The translations under genes were made by a program, and so were the position numbers. Shown piece by piece: positions 25,275 through 37,900 of a stretch of DNA of 64,000 nt (the stretch's first letter is position 1; each line of letters opens with the position of its first letter). The stretch spans positions 1,259,693 through 1,323,692 of the forward strand of contig OZ026567.1 in the NCBI GenBank assembly GCA_964020155.1, given 5' to 3'. The notes under the pieces were generated by a model that worked only from the letters and a program-made list of their open reading frames with translations, did no database searches and had not been told where the DNA came from. The stretch comes from Chondrilla cf. caribensis (taxonomy: Eukaryota > Porifera > Demospongiae > Chondrillida > Chondrillidae).

Positions 25275-25892
25275 CACTGTAAAAACACCATGGAAATATT
25301 CCACCATATGCATTATTGGTGGATCTGATGAATTATATGCAAAAGTACACAAAATCTGTTATGGTTGCTATTGGCGACAAGACAAAATGAATACGATGAT
25401 TAGCTTTAGCTGTTCAACTGATAATGTTGTGATGGGCAACAGGAGGTGTGGTCTGAGGACTGTGCAAACATTCTTCACTTATCTGCATGTGTACTACATG
25501 AAAAGGTATCAGATGTACACATTGTGATAAGCAGGGTGGGAAGGGGTCTGCGTATCATGGTTTGTATATGTACATGTACATATGTAGACCAGCCAAGTAA
25601 ACATTCCAGTCCCACATACCCACACACATGTATTTGCAAAGTATGTACACTGTTGTATTAGATTTTGCATGGATTTTGTGGGGGATGGCATATCTCTGTT
25701 TGTACAGACCCCCCCCCCCCACACACACACAAAGCATGTACACTGTTGCTATGCTATGATTCCTTGTATCCATTTGTCTTGTCACCAATAACAACCATTA
25801 CAAATTTAAACATGCATGCAATGATACATACAATTCAGTGAATTAATCCAACCACCAATGAGGGTAAAATATTTCTACCAGTGTTTACAGTG
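25275..25892. mobile_element. 618-bp foldback MITE with TA target duplication
   Basis: Termini CACTGTAAAAACACCATGGA and, in reverse complement, CACTGTAAACACTGGTAGAA are flanked by TA on both sides. Inverted similarity continues inward for more than 100 bp (TTGCTATTGGCGACAAGACA against TTGTTATTGGTGACAAGACA). There is no transposase. The interior holds a C run and a short AC repeat near 25710-25730. Confidence 0.8.
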
Positions 25893-26787
25893 TAGACAAG
25901 TACCTAACCTGCAACATTTCAAATGAGAATCTTTTAAATAACCTCCATCGGCTGAATATTGAGTGCTCTGACATCTGAATTAACTCATATACACACATGG
26001 TATGCATAACAAGGATACTTTGAAGGCTTTGAAGGCATATGCTGTAACTATAATAGTACATTTAGGTTTGCAAATGAATATTTCTACACTGTAGATCAGC
26101 AACTTTTCATCCAATGCTTGAATCCACTGTTTTCAGTGGATCCTGCTGAGTTTCCAGTTTCATTTAGTATCTATTCCCTTTATTTCATCATAATAATTAT
26201 TCTTACCAGTATCACTTAATTTGAACTTCTGCTACCCTGAGGTGATTCTTGGATCAACATTTGGATCTTCTTTGACACTTCTCGTCACACATATCATGTA
26301 TGCATACCTCTCTGTCTATTTATTGTTTTTGCACTATCCACAAAGGAAAGCACAGTAGGGACATTGTCATGCAGGAGAAAGAGGATAATTACGCTTAGCT
26401 CCACATGTGAGGTGTTCAATGCAATTATGGTGCTTCCGGATCCTGTTGGTTGCCATTTATGTCACTTTAGCTACTTCTTAAATCCACACACTGCTTTCTT
26501 CTTTCTTGGTCGGCAGGTTATGATAAAGACCTATTTCAACGAGCGTTCACTGCAGCCAATAATGCAGCATCTCTCGGGCATTTCGATCATTTCGAGAACG
26601 GAGGCTTGACGTTCTTAATGACGATACTATAACGGACGACGTTAAAGGTCTAAATGTGATCATTAGGATCGTTATGAAGACGATTCAGACTGTGCCATAT
26701 TAGCTCCAGTCTCTAAGAGATTTGAGGTTTCATTTGACGATAAACTGTCTAGAACTCTTACAACTCAGATATTGACTGCTACCCAAA
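25893..26787. other. no gene seen
   Basis: Unlike the rest of the window this segment has no copy elsewhere. It is less AT-rich near 26500-26780 and ends in AAAATGGCCGCC at 26785-26796, which looks like a YY1-type promoter/initiator element. Confidence 0.35.
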
Positions 26788-26970
26788 ATGGCCGCCGACT
26801 TACGCCCGCACTTCGTGCATAATAATACACGTGTAATTAGCGAGTGGTGTAGCGAGGTTATAATTATTTCCGTCCCTTATGCAAGTCCAGTCGAGGTCGC
26901 CCACGCCTTTCGTATACGTGGTGTTATTTGGGATAATTTGGCTAATGTACAAATATTTGAATGCAGATAG
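26788..26970 (+). CDS. possible first exon, 60-aa ORF of unknown function
   Basis: The ATG lies within AAAATGGCCGCC, a strong initiation context. The ORF begins MAADLRPHFVHNNTRVISEW and ends at a stop in 26968-26970. No homologue was recognised and no downstream exon was identified with confidence. It may equally be non-coding sequence around a promoter. Confidence 0.2.
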   Translation: MAADLRPHFVHNNTRVISEWCSEVIIISVPYASPVEVAHAFRIRGVIWDNLANVQIFECR

Positions 26971-26994
26971 TGGCACTATTAGTAACTCACTCTG

Positions 26995-27782
26995 ACCCCC
27001 CTATGTGAGGAAAACAATAAACCTCGGTAATAATACACTCATGCAGAAGATATAGTATTATTAAATCCACAGTAATATTGTTCACTGCAGCTGGAATCAT
27101 TAATAAATTTGTAATTGATGATATTACAAAGTTATATCATACATAATTACTATTACAGAGATTGTTTGTACTATAATGTTTTATATGATTAATTATAATT
27201 ATTGCAGGCCCAGAAAATTTATAATACAGCTAATAACTAATTGAATGTAAATATGGCTCCTTACTTTCTCATTATGTATAATTACATTTGATACATGTAC
27301 ATCAACAATTTAATGTACATGCTAAACCATTACAATCATTATACAATTTATGCACATCAATGCTTTGTAAGTACTAATTTCTTTCAGCAATATTTTACTC
27401 ATGCTGTTGAATTGTTGACAGAGTAATGTTCCCTCAGTCCGTCCACGTACGTAGACCCACTCCATGACCCTCACTATAGGGAGAGGAGCTTGCAGTAATG
27501 CATACCAGCAGCGGCCTGGACATACGTAGTAATGATCGGGAGTGCATAAAAATGGCCGACAATACCTCGTTGATGTCTCCTCCAGTTGAATTCTTTGTTT
27601 TGGTGTACTTCATTGACAAGCTGTTGTAGATCCACAATGGTCCTGCGTTGTGGATCTACCTCTGTCCTTCACCATCACCATTGGGACCCCGTATCGGGTG
27701 AAACAAGACAGTGTATCAGGACCGGCATTCTTCATAGCCCAGTTGTAGCTCTCGCGATTCACCTCAGCACATAAAGAAGGAC
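26995..27782 (-). pseudogene. alpha/beta-hydrolase 3' remnant
   Basis: Only the 3' exon and downstream flank of the hydrolase remain. The minus strand reads AGPDTLSCFTRYGVPMVMVK and, after a local rearrangement around 27627-27662, KYTKTKNSTGGDINE and VCITASSS. Frame shifts separate these pieces. Similarity to copies at 16.4 and 40.6 kb stops abruptly near 27783, where the plus-strand ORF sequence begins. Confidence 0.7.
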
Positions 27783-27786
27783 TGTC

Positions 27787-27972
27787 TGTAACATTAAAGT
27801 TAAACCCTCTCCCACAACAAGAACTCGACCTGTTAATCTACGCTGTTGTAGGGAAGCTTGCCCATACAATACTGCTGAGTGTTTCGGCTACCTTGGCATC
27901 AGATGATCTAAAACACAAGGACTACATCATGGTGGACTGCGACAAGGCAGTTGCATTGTTAAAGTACCTTTA
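27787..27972 (+). CDS. unknown C-terminal exon-like ORF, plus strand
   Basis: An open frame reads NPLPQQELDLLIYAVVGKLA, then SATLASDDLKHKDYIMVDCD, and ends KAVALLKYL before TAA at 27970-27972. Composition and helical pattern look like genuine protein, unlike the AT-rich surroundings. It is single-copy in the window and begins where hydrolase similarity stops. A preceding attaaag could serve as a weak acceptor. No family was recognised. Confidence 0.3.
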
Positions 27973-28398
27973 AGTCACATTTCAACTTAACATTGGCTAC
28001 AACCTCACTGCATACGTGATATGTGTCTTATAAATTTTCACCTATTTCATAATAATTATATACATACATATATTTAGTCTTGTGTAGCCCAGATCCATTC
28101 TTGCCTTCAATTTTAAATTGGGTCTTTGTCCTTGTGTGAATGTGGTATGGTGGCATTATATAGCTATAGGCCAGCTGATATATTGGCTATCATGAGATTA
28201 TGATATTATTATTACACTATAGTATTGCAAGGAATGTACACCTTATCCACAATGGTTATATATAATATTATTCATTATTATTATCAAAGCAGTATAATAA
28301 TTTTTAACATTTAATCAAGTTGTGACATAAAGTATGCCTTTGAATTATATGTCAAACTCATAAAGTATGTCATAGTTTGGTTCTTGTATGTAGTTATT

Positions 28399-29250
28399 TC
28401 ACACTTCAGCATCTGATACCTGAGCATGATGAAAGATAACATAACATAATGTCATTTGATAATCCGCATATTGTACTCCATATACGTATATACTCTGTCT
28501 GAAAAGTTGTTTTTCTATGTAATTATTTTCACTTATTTTCCCAAGTAATGAAATTACATCTAGCGCTATGCAATATGACCCTTGAATTCCCATCATCTGC
28601 CTGTATTATAATAATATGTAATATTATGTCCTTTTCAGGAAGTGAGTTTGCATGTTCCCACGATCACACACAGTTGACATTTCTTGACCCCATGCATTAT
28701 ATATGTACTTACTTGAATATGACGACTTTTAGAGAGTTCCTTGGCCATTTTGTCAGCCAATTTTCCTTTACGAAGTTTCCTCACAATATGTATGAAGTAG
28801 TCCCAAGTGTGAGGACAGGTCTCAACCTCGGTGTCATTCAGCCACGTATCGAGGAGTGCCACAAGGCAGTCAGCTGGGTCTGGGTTGGTTTTCTCAATAC
28901 TAGCCCAATTTGTAGTTAGATCCAAATAACCGGCTATTTGGAATCCGGAATCTTGGAGGTCATTGATGTACGGCATGAGATCTTTCAACTTGAGCTTGTA
29001 TTTAGATCGTGTTCGAGTTTGGTACATAGGCGAGGGACTGAGAGAATCACTGTGTCCAACAGGTCTCGACCGTTCTACTGCAAGAGTATGATTGAAATAG
29101 AGAATATCTAATGCTTTTGCCAATTACTATATGATCATGTATATACAAACCTAATAGTATAGTACATTGATTATTATTTAATGTACTAATGTGTGTGTAT
29201 ATGTGTGTGTATGTGTGTGTGTGTGTTTGTGTGTGTTTGTGTGTGTTTGT

Positions 29251-29321
<71 letters not shown>

Positions 29322-31801
29322 ACACATGCAGGTGTGTTCACAATATTATAATAATATGTACAGTATGTAGGTACAGTATAAGAAGTGGGTCCATGTGAGC
29401 TGATACACAAGGTATAATAATGCATGCATTAGCATTGCTTGACATGTGGGCAGCAATGTGTAAATATTATGACCTTCAGTGGAAGTTGCTTGTATGTATG
29501 TACTCACTCTCTGATCTGTACTCATAGGCTGTGCAGAGGAATGGCATGGCTTTGTCTCTGACCCCTTCAATCTGCAGTACAACCTTAGTGGGGACTCCTG
29601 TTCTCCTCACCTCCTTGCTGTATGTTGTCTCACATGAAATGAAAGGTGGATAGGCTGCTGTTTTAACTGCTCTTTCCATGTCTTTAGCATTTCTTATCCC
29701 GTGTGATTTGTACTCTACATCTTTGCAGTGAACCTACAGTACCCAATGTGTAGTCATACATTAACACTAATGCATTGGGGATTACAGAAATACTGTTACC
29801 TACCACTTCATTTGCATTCAGCCAAGCCCTCCAGCCATTCCCTTGGTTTTCACTCAAAGTTCCCTTGATGGTACTGTCTTCAAATGTAAACAGTACATAG
29901 TTTGAGTCCGGAGTGGTACCTCGGTACTTTTCCAGAATCTAACGGACCAATAGATTACAATTACAGTTTCTGTATAACCTCAAGTTAAACACACCTGCAA
30001 CCAAGCTTGTGATGCATATGTGATCATCACACGTAAATTGGCACCCTTCTTGAAATGTCTCTCAAGACCTGTGGCATAGTAGCGCAATCCCTCCTTGTAG
30101 GAAGCTTCTTCATCAAATACGGCCCCAAACAGACTACAGTGCCCGTCGATAGAAATGGCACCATATCTATCGTTGAACGCTTCCCCCTCGACAAGTTGAA
30201 ATGGGTATGATTTCTCTTCTTCCAATTTGTGAGGAGCAATGACCCATTTCAAGTTCTTCTCCCCATCTCTACCCACCCAGTGAGGTAGATGAAGAACAAC
30301 TGGTTTAGTTGCATGTTCCTGCTCAAAGTAGACATACACCACCATGCTTCCCAACTGGTAGCCATTGGGGATACTGTATGAGCCATAAGCAATCACCCCA
30401 TATCTAATATTCAATCTGTCACACACAGCTGTGTTGACAGAATTTTTTGCTACCTCCATCATGATGATGGTGTGACCCTCATCATCTATCTTACTTCCTA
30501 AGGCTTGTGGCTGTAAAGGAAAAAGACCACCTTCTTGCCCAACAGTGAGTGTGCAGATGCCAAATGGGAACCAGCAAAGTTGATTGAGCTTCGTTTCATG
30601 TGCTGTGAGAATCAAAAATAGATTCAGATTGTAACTGAACAAGCATTTATTGTATATTGAGTTATATTATGTCATAAAGGTTTGTGCTATGATGTCGAAT
30701 GAAGTTTGATGATTAATGAACAATTGTATTATACCAGTGAGAGAGTATACTGTATACATAATAAATTTTCACTTCATGTAATGTTTGCAACTTTTACCAT
30801 ACAAATCAGCATTTCTCTGCTTTGCTTTGCTTATAAAAGCTAAACATGTTTTTTTTTCCAATGTACGTTTAGTGAACTAAAATTAATGATACAGATACAA
30901 TGAATTGAAAGACGGAATGTGAAAATGCTGTTGCTGTTACACACATATGTATGTTATTGCTCAATAGCTGTCATAATATTTAGTGGTTAAGACATGGGCA
31001 TGAGGGCATTATGCCCGAGTTCCATGTCTTAACCATTATAGCATCCGTTGCTAATGCTTTATACTGTTGCTAGCGCTTTATACATTATAAAATTGCTGTA
31101 TAACAGTACTGTTTCTATGGTAACGGATGCTATATGCTATTATAGAACCAACCTAGTGTATCGGAGTTTGTTATATGTACAGTATAATCATTGGTATCTT
31201 CACTTGAGGTCTGCATAATGAGTACAATTATATATGTATCAAACAATGTACAATTAGTTGAAGCAATGAACAAATTCACTATTGTCACCATTTTCCACTC
31301 ACTGATGTAGTCTCCATGCTTTCCTCAGATCTGGAGGTCGTAGCTGTAGTCTCTACATCCAGTTGCATGTCCAAACTGACATAATTTTTGGATGATGTCT
31401 TTGTCTGTGAATGACATGTTGATAGGAATAACTATAAATAATTGAAAAAGTAAAATTGGAAATGCATGTATTATTATAGGAAGACTTACTAGTGATGATT
31501 CTTGTAGTTCTGTCACGGTAACTTTCAATTCCTCGATTTGTTTCGTTAACTCGTCATATTCAGCTGTGACTGATTTTTTCAACTCATCTTGACTTTCCTG
31601 GAGTCTTTCCATTCCTTTCTTGAAACTTTGTAGCTGATCTAGTATGATTGATTCAAAGTTGGAGAACCTGCTAAACAAAGCAGCAATATCCTCCAGTTGT
31701 TGCTCCCTGGGGATTCCTCTTACCGCTCTACCCGTGTCATCTTCCACATGGTCTTGGATGTCTGCGAGACTTGGCGTGCTGCTGCCTAATCCTGTATCCA
31801 T
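28399..31801 (-). CDS. 3' half of the chimeric gene: coiled coil, ZU5-like region, Death domain (608 codons from its internal Met)
   Basis: Exons 31490-31831, 31303-31404, 31153-31210, 29995-30602, 29804-29938, 29508-29733, 28713-29077 and 28399-28419. From the Met at 31801 the phases chain to 608 codons plus stop. In order they give a coiled coil (MERLQESQDELKKSVTAEYD), a Thr/Ser-rich spacer and a beta-rich region with VVLHLPHWVG, the ZU5-like signature of UNC5/PIDD/ankyrin proteins. A module with GNGWRAWLNANEV follows, then a Death domain (LKDLMPYINDLQDSGFQIAG, PADCLVALLDTWLND, HTWDYFIHIVRKLRKGKLAD). The last exon is 21 nt, encodes VSDAEV and is conserved in the second copy. It can be a separate transcript or the 3' part of the gene starting at 38191. 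An apoptosis or innate-signalling adaptor role is inferred. Confidence 0.8.
29192..29316. repeat. (GT)n microsatellite in the Death-domain gene intron
   Basis: Interrupted then pure GT repeat in the intron between the 29.5 kb exon and the Death-domain exon. The same intron of the second gene copy also carries one (60019-60214). Confidence 0.95.
30984..31131. repeat. nested hairpins in an intron
   Basis: GGTTAAGACATGG at 30984-30996 pairs perfectly with 31022-31034, with GGGCAT/ATGCCC inside. Just downstream AGCATCCGTT (31040-31049) pairs with AACGGATGCT (31122-31131). The copy-2 intron lacks it, so it is probably a small foldback insertion. Confidence 0.65.
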
Positions 31802-31924
31802 ACTATTTGCAACAGTTATTGTGTAGCTTTCCTAGGGCAGGGATGATCCAGGTTCACTTATACTGAGTAATTAACATCAATAATACTATGCATTGGAACC
31901 ATGCACAATGAAGGGAGTTGTTAC

Positions 31925-34900
31925 CTCACTCAAAAATAGCCAGGTACTCTAAATGAAAATGTTGATACATATTGGTGCAGATTTAAAATTAATGAATACC
32001 TGATTCTTTCCACGACTATATCTCGGATGTATTTTTGAAGATCCCCATTTATAATCTGAAATATTCATGGATGATGATCAATCTCTTAAATCCTGTTATA
32101 GTGATTCATAAAATTAAAGTATATATCACATCAGTTATGATTAAAAGTACAATAAATTGTAACATACACACACAGAGTACATATTATCATTAGTCCTAAG
32201 TGTACAATAGTGACAAGAACCACAAGAGCCACACATGCTCTTAGCAGTGGCATCGGAATAGGGGCAACCAGGGGGACTTTGGACGCCCCACGTTCTTAGT
32301 ACAGCACAAGTAGTTTTTATTTTTATTCCTATATTATTTTCACTCCAACTTCCAGTATGTAGAGCTCGATATATTATTATATGATGTACCTGTTACTTTC
32401 TTTGGAGTTTGTATTATTTATTTAATTTTATTTTGTCTGAGAGGTTGTCTGTTTATGTACTGTATAGCAGGAAATTTTCGCAGTACAAAATTTTCGCAAA
32501 TGGCTCCAAAAATAAAATTCATGAGTAAAATGTTGCTGTCTATAGTCATGTGATAGAATGCCTAAATCGCAGGTAAAATTTTCGCGGATGATGAATTACT
32601 TAATTGTTTATTTTAATCCACAGAGAAAAGTAATTACATAACCAAAACATTACTAATGTATATCCTGAATGGCATTATTTGTCTCTTGGACAGTGCTGAC
32701 AGAGAGAATAACTATCAAAACATTCAGATTTTCATCTATTCAACCTTTGTTTATTGTAACGAAAATGTCTTCTGCACCATTCCTACGTTATTTTGACTTC
32801 ATGTGCATAGACCTTGGGTTTGACAACCACATCTGCGTCCAGCCTCAAACAACAGTGTGGCCCAACTTTCTAAAATTTAATACTTTCGACACCTCTGCTT
32901 ACATATATGCAACTATGTATGGTACATGACACAAAGTATCAAAGATTCTATACACCGATTTATGATACAAATGGCATCCAAAGTGGCCGTAGGATAGCTA
33001 CTTAATTTATTGGTTCAAAGGACCAAAGTGTGTAATATCCAAGCCTTACACATAGCTAATTGAAAAAATTGGTACTGCAAAATTTGATAATCATGATGTG
33101 GTAGTGTGTATTGTTCCAGTTGTTCTGTGTATAACAAGTTGTTCTTGTATCACATCATTATTGTAACTATTTTGGGTTACTTTGGAAGTGATTCTTTGTT
33201 TTGGTGTCAGTTGTCTTTATGTAGAGAATTATTAAGTTGTCAGTTGTTTCTATCAGGGTGTCATCTAAGTAGCTACCAGGATACTATGTGAGAGTGCTTG
33301 CTTTAAAATGTTTTTTAAAATCCATGTATGTCAATTGACTAAAACAATGTAAACTAAGTAGTATGCAAATACAATTGAATACCTGATATTTGCCGAAGCT
33401 ATGATGTTGACGTAGTGATCTCTGTCTGTGATCTGATTTACTTGTGGATGATACTCGATCTCTCGATTTCTTCTATAGTGATTCCCGAATAATGAAGTAG
33501 CACTTAACTTATATACGATTCAAACTATCATAAATTGTACGTACGTGTACCTAGTGTACTTATCATTGGTTCCAGGTATACATGTACAATAGTGATGAGA
33601 GCCACACTTATGTACATGCAACTATGCATGGTACACAACATAACATAAAGTGATGAAAATGAAACACACAAAACATTTTGAATGACAAATATTTTTAACA
33701 TGTGCAATATGTTCTAAGACGAATATTTAATTAGAATGTAGTTATTCTTCAAACGTTTGTGTTTCTGGTGAAAAATTAGACTGTGAACATTATTAAGTGA
33801 GATTTCTGGCCCGCACAGTTGTTGAAATAGACAACATTCTTTCCACCGTATTTGTTCTATAAAGTAGTCTTTCGTTTCATTTTGAAGACATTTGTTCTTT
33901 AGAAAGACTATTAACTGTTATGTCCATGTTTGTTTTCCTTTCCAAACCGGTAAGTTTGCTCAACAGCCATTTTCATTTGATCTATTTTAATTTTTTGACC
34001 TATAATACCAATTTTCGTCACTAAGCCTGGCGAATGTGTGAAAATTATACAAGGGAAATATTTACTGGTGAAAATATCCTAGTCTATGGTACATTACATA
34101 CCTGCTCATATATAGTATCAGATGGGGTCCTGACACAACCCCAGGATTGGGAGTCCATATTTCCAATGGAGTCTCGTAGTCTTTTGCGATCTGTTCCATT
34201 CACATCGTGATCCTTCTTGACTTGTTCTTCTACTCTGCTAGCAACCACTTCCAACTGGCTAACTTTCTCAGTGAGTTTTGAAATATGTTTCTTTTGGTCT
34301 TGGAAGTTTTCAATATTACTATCGGCTTTGCCCATACCATAATTCAGTGAAGTTGTGGAAGGTGTTCGTTGCAGTCGTGTTCCAGTCTCAACAAATAGCG
34401 TGGGGTGGTTATTTGAATAAACACCGGAATGTTTACCCTAATAAATACAAAATAGTACACATTATGATAATTTGATTATGAAATTTATATATTAAAATTA
34501 ATACATTGATTAAACAAAATTAGCAGTGCTTCAAGTGCCCACAGTCATCATTTGGTACCAGTGCATCCACATTCAATTAGGAATTTAAGATAAGTGCCTA
34601 ATGTTTATCCTCGAGGCAATTCAATACCCTATATCTCCCTATTGGTGTGATTCACAAGAAAATATTACTTCTTCAACGGCAAATTTTGCGAATGCAGTTG
34701 TGATAGTTCTGGAAGAATTGTGATTATCATGTGACACTTGTGACCCACCCCCAAAGTAGGTAATTCCATTTTATACCTAAGTTTAAAAGCACACGTTATT
34801 GGTTTAATTCCGCATTCAATGCTGACCTGTCCTACCTGTGTACCTCATGCACTGAAAAAGCCAGGTACTTGCCTACTACTACCTGCCTGACCATTGTCTA

Positions 34901-37900
34901 GAGGGCTGCTACTCCTATGTATACCCAATATACCGGGGTATATTTCTGACCACTTTACTGATATACTTCGTTTTCTAACTAAAAGGAAGTTATCAATGAT
35001 TATTATCGCCACACTTGTCACTTAACACTAGACAATCAATGCACCAGCAATTCTGATACACATTGTCACACACACTAAAGACCACACCAATTCAATTGAA
35101 GGAATACAAAATCAGTACACAAAACTATCGTGTATTCAGAAGGGCAGCGAATTGAGAATGATTTTAAGATAAATCAATCAGTCATTTAGGTCGAAGACTT
35201 TGTGGCTAGGCTGGATAATAGTTACTCAGCCCATTTTGGTTTCTCTTGGTGGTGTTTTGGGAACATAAGGGTTTGTCCACTCTTCTTAGTTGGTAAGCTC
35301 AAAGAAACGAGCACTGTCATCATTATCGCTACATCTCTTCTTGCTAGGTATTAGCGAGTCGGTCATTGTTAACTTGCCTCTGATATAGGATTCAGTGTTG
35401 TTTTCAGCTCCTAAAAAATCTTTTCTCACCAAAATTTTCATCTGCATTCATAATGCTAACATACTTTCAAATGTTTTGACAGGATACATATTTGTCATAC
35501 CCTGCCTTTGTTGGGTATAAGTACATAAATCTATCAGCTGTAGATTAGAGTGTAATCAATATAAATTAATTGACATACTTGTCTCATCTGTCCTCCATGG
35601 ATGGTTCCTGGTATTCTCCTACAAATGCCTCCAGGATCATATAGTGCAGAGGCTTCTTCTGGGATTGGGTGATGTCCACTGTGGGTACTATCAAGCAAGT
35701 CACTTGCATCCATTAGAGGATCATCATCTTGGTCCTATGTGTAGTACAGTATGTATAGTGAAATGCTGATGCTACAGGCATTTTGATACATGTCAACTTC
35801 AAGGATATGTACAGCGCTAGTAGATCCATTGAAAAGTGTTTAACACTGAAGGCTAGAAGGGAAGGCTGAAGAAGGGTTTGGAATGACTGAAAAATACAGA
35901 GCATTAGTTGAACTACCACTGGAAGATCTGATGAGGATTAAAGGCTAGACCGTACTCGAGAAGACCAATACATATCAATGCTATGTATTTTGACAAAGCC
36001 AACATAGAGATGCCGGTTTGCTTAAAAATGTGCCTTTACATTGCATTATGTAATATTTTGAGGCCCCAACCTGTCAATCAACACTAACACTTTGGGAAGG
36101 ACATGTCAACTTATGGGGTCACATGGTGTTTGATTTATGGATGTCTTTATGCATAATAAGGTTATTCCCTTTGTGGAGATACGTAATTCAAATGGGACAG
36201 TTTAATATGGTTGATCGTTGAGGCTTAATGATAATCTGACTCCCTTTATGTAAATGATTGCATATCATTATGCTGCAACAATTATTCTACCTCACACATA
36301 CGTGCTAGAGGTTTAGTGATCGGTTGTGTCTTTCTGTGGTCACAAAGGTCATGCACTGGCCAGATCTTAAGATGTAGAATAAACAATATGCATTGTTATA
36401 CCCACTGCCCATAGTAATGGGGTCATTGGGGTCACCGGTGAACGAGTTCACTTGAATGCATGGTCTAGTATAGGCAGCTTTGATGGAAATTGTGAAACCC
36501 TTTGCTTTTATGCCATCTCCTGCAATTATATAGTTGAACTTCTGGCTTTCTTGAAGGAACACAACTTGCCAACAACAGGAAATGGGGTCGAACTAGTTGG
36601 AAGGATAGCAATTTTTTAAAACTAAGAATCTGTCAAGTACACAATGTCTATATGCAAAGGTATATTTGAACCTGGCCATTATTTTTATTTATTTTTTAAA
36701 TGGTCGCTACCATGGCTCCTCAATTTTAAATTTGTAGTGAGATTGGGTCTGACTATGCCAAACTAGATGTACCAAACAAATCAGTATGCATGGAATTTTG
36801 AGTACATCTTTGCACAATCATTTATACATAGCTAAACCTAGTTGCCTTGTACACTGTTCATAATCACAACTTGCCTTCTGACTTGAGAGCAGTGTTCATG
36901 CTACATGTATCAATGGTCAATTAGGTAGAACATGCGATGTTCAGGGTATTCATGTATTTTACAGAGAGTTCTATATATTATTTATAAAGAATTTGACGAA
37001 GAAGGTCAATTATAGGGTCTTCAAATTGGGCAGAGTTGTGGTGGAACCCCACCAATAATACTTAGTAGTCAAAGGTGTAGGAGGCATTTAGAAAGTGGGG
37101 AGGCCACACTATCCTCTGAGGCTGGACGCAAATGTGGTTGTCAAACCCAAGGTCTTTGCACGTGAAGTCAAATAACGTAGGAATGGGCAGAAGACATTTG
37201 TGTTACGAGAAACTGAATGGCCAGCAACTCTATAAACGGAGGTTGAATAGATGAATATCTGAACGTTTTGATAGTTATTCTTTCTGTCAGCGCTGTCCAA
37301 GAGACAAATAAGGCCATGTTGGATATAAATAGTAAGGTTTTGGTTATGTAATTACTTTTCTCTGTGGATTACAATGATTCACCCCAGTTGCCCCTATTCC
37401 GACACCACTGGTAGTAATTATCCGCTATGTATAGTTCATGTCATTCATCAAATTCACTGATAGTGGAATATTTATATTAGTCCAGTGTATTAGCAGTGTG
37501 TATTTTACCATTTCTTCTTCAGATGCTTGAAATTCAAGTTTTTGTCTTGGTGCATTCTTCCTAGCTTCTTGTGGGATAATCTTCTCCTAGAAAACATATG
37601 TATAGTATAATATCATTATTGGAATCAGAGAGACAATATACAACAATAATATTATATACTTGTAGCTGCATCATACTTGACTAGTACAATACATTTTGCA
37701 TAGAATACCTTATCATTACCTTATGTCTTTTACTTTCCGGTTCTTTGGACTTCTTCTCCCTTGATTTGAATGGGTTTGAGACCTTGATGCCCTGTCCAGA
37801 ACAAACCAGTAACCTTTGTAATGAAGATCAAACTTCCCCACACATGGATGTACTTGCTTACCTTGAACCTCTTTGGCTTCTTTTCTCCTGCAATCTCATT

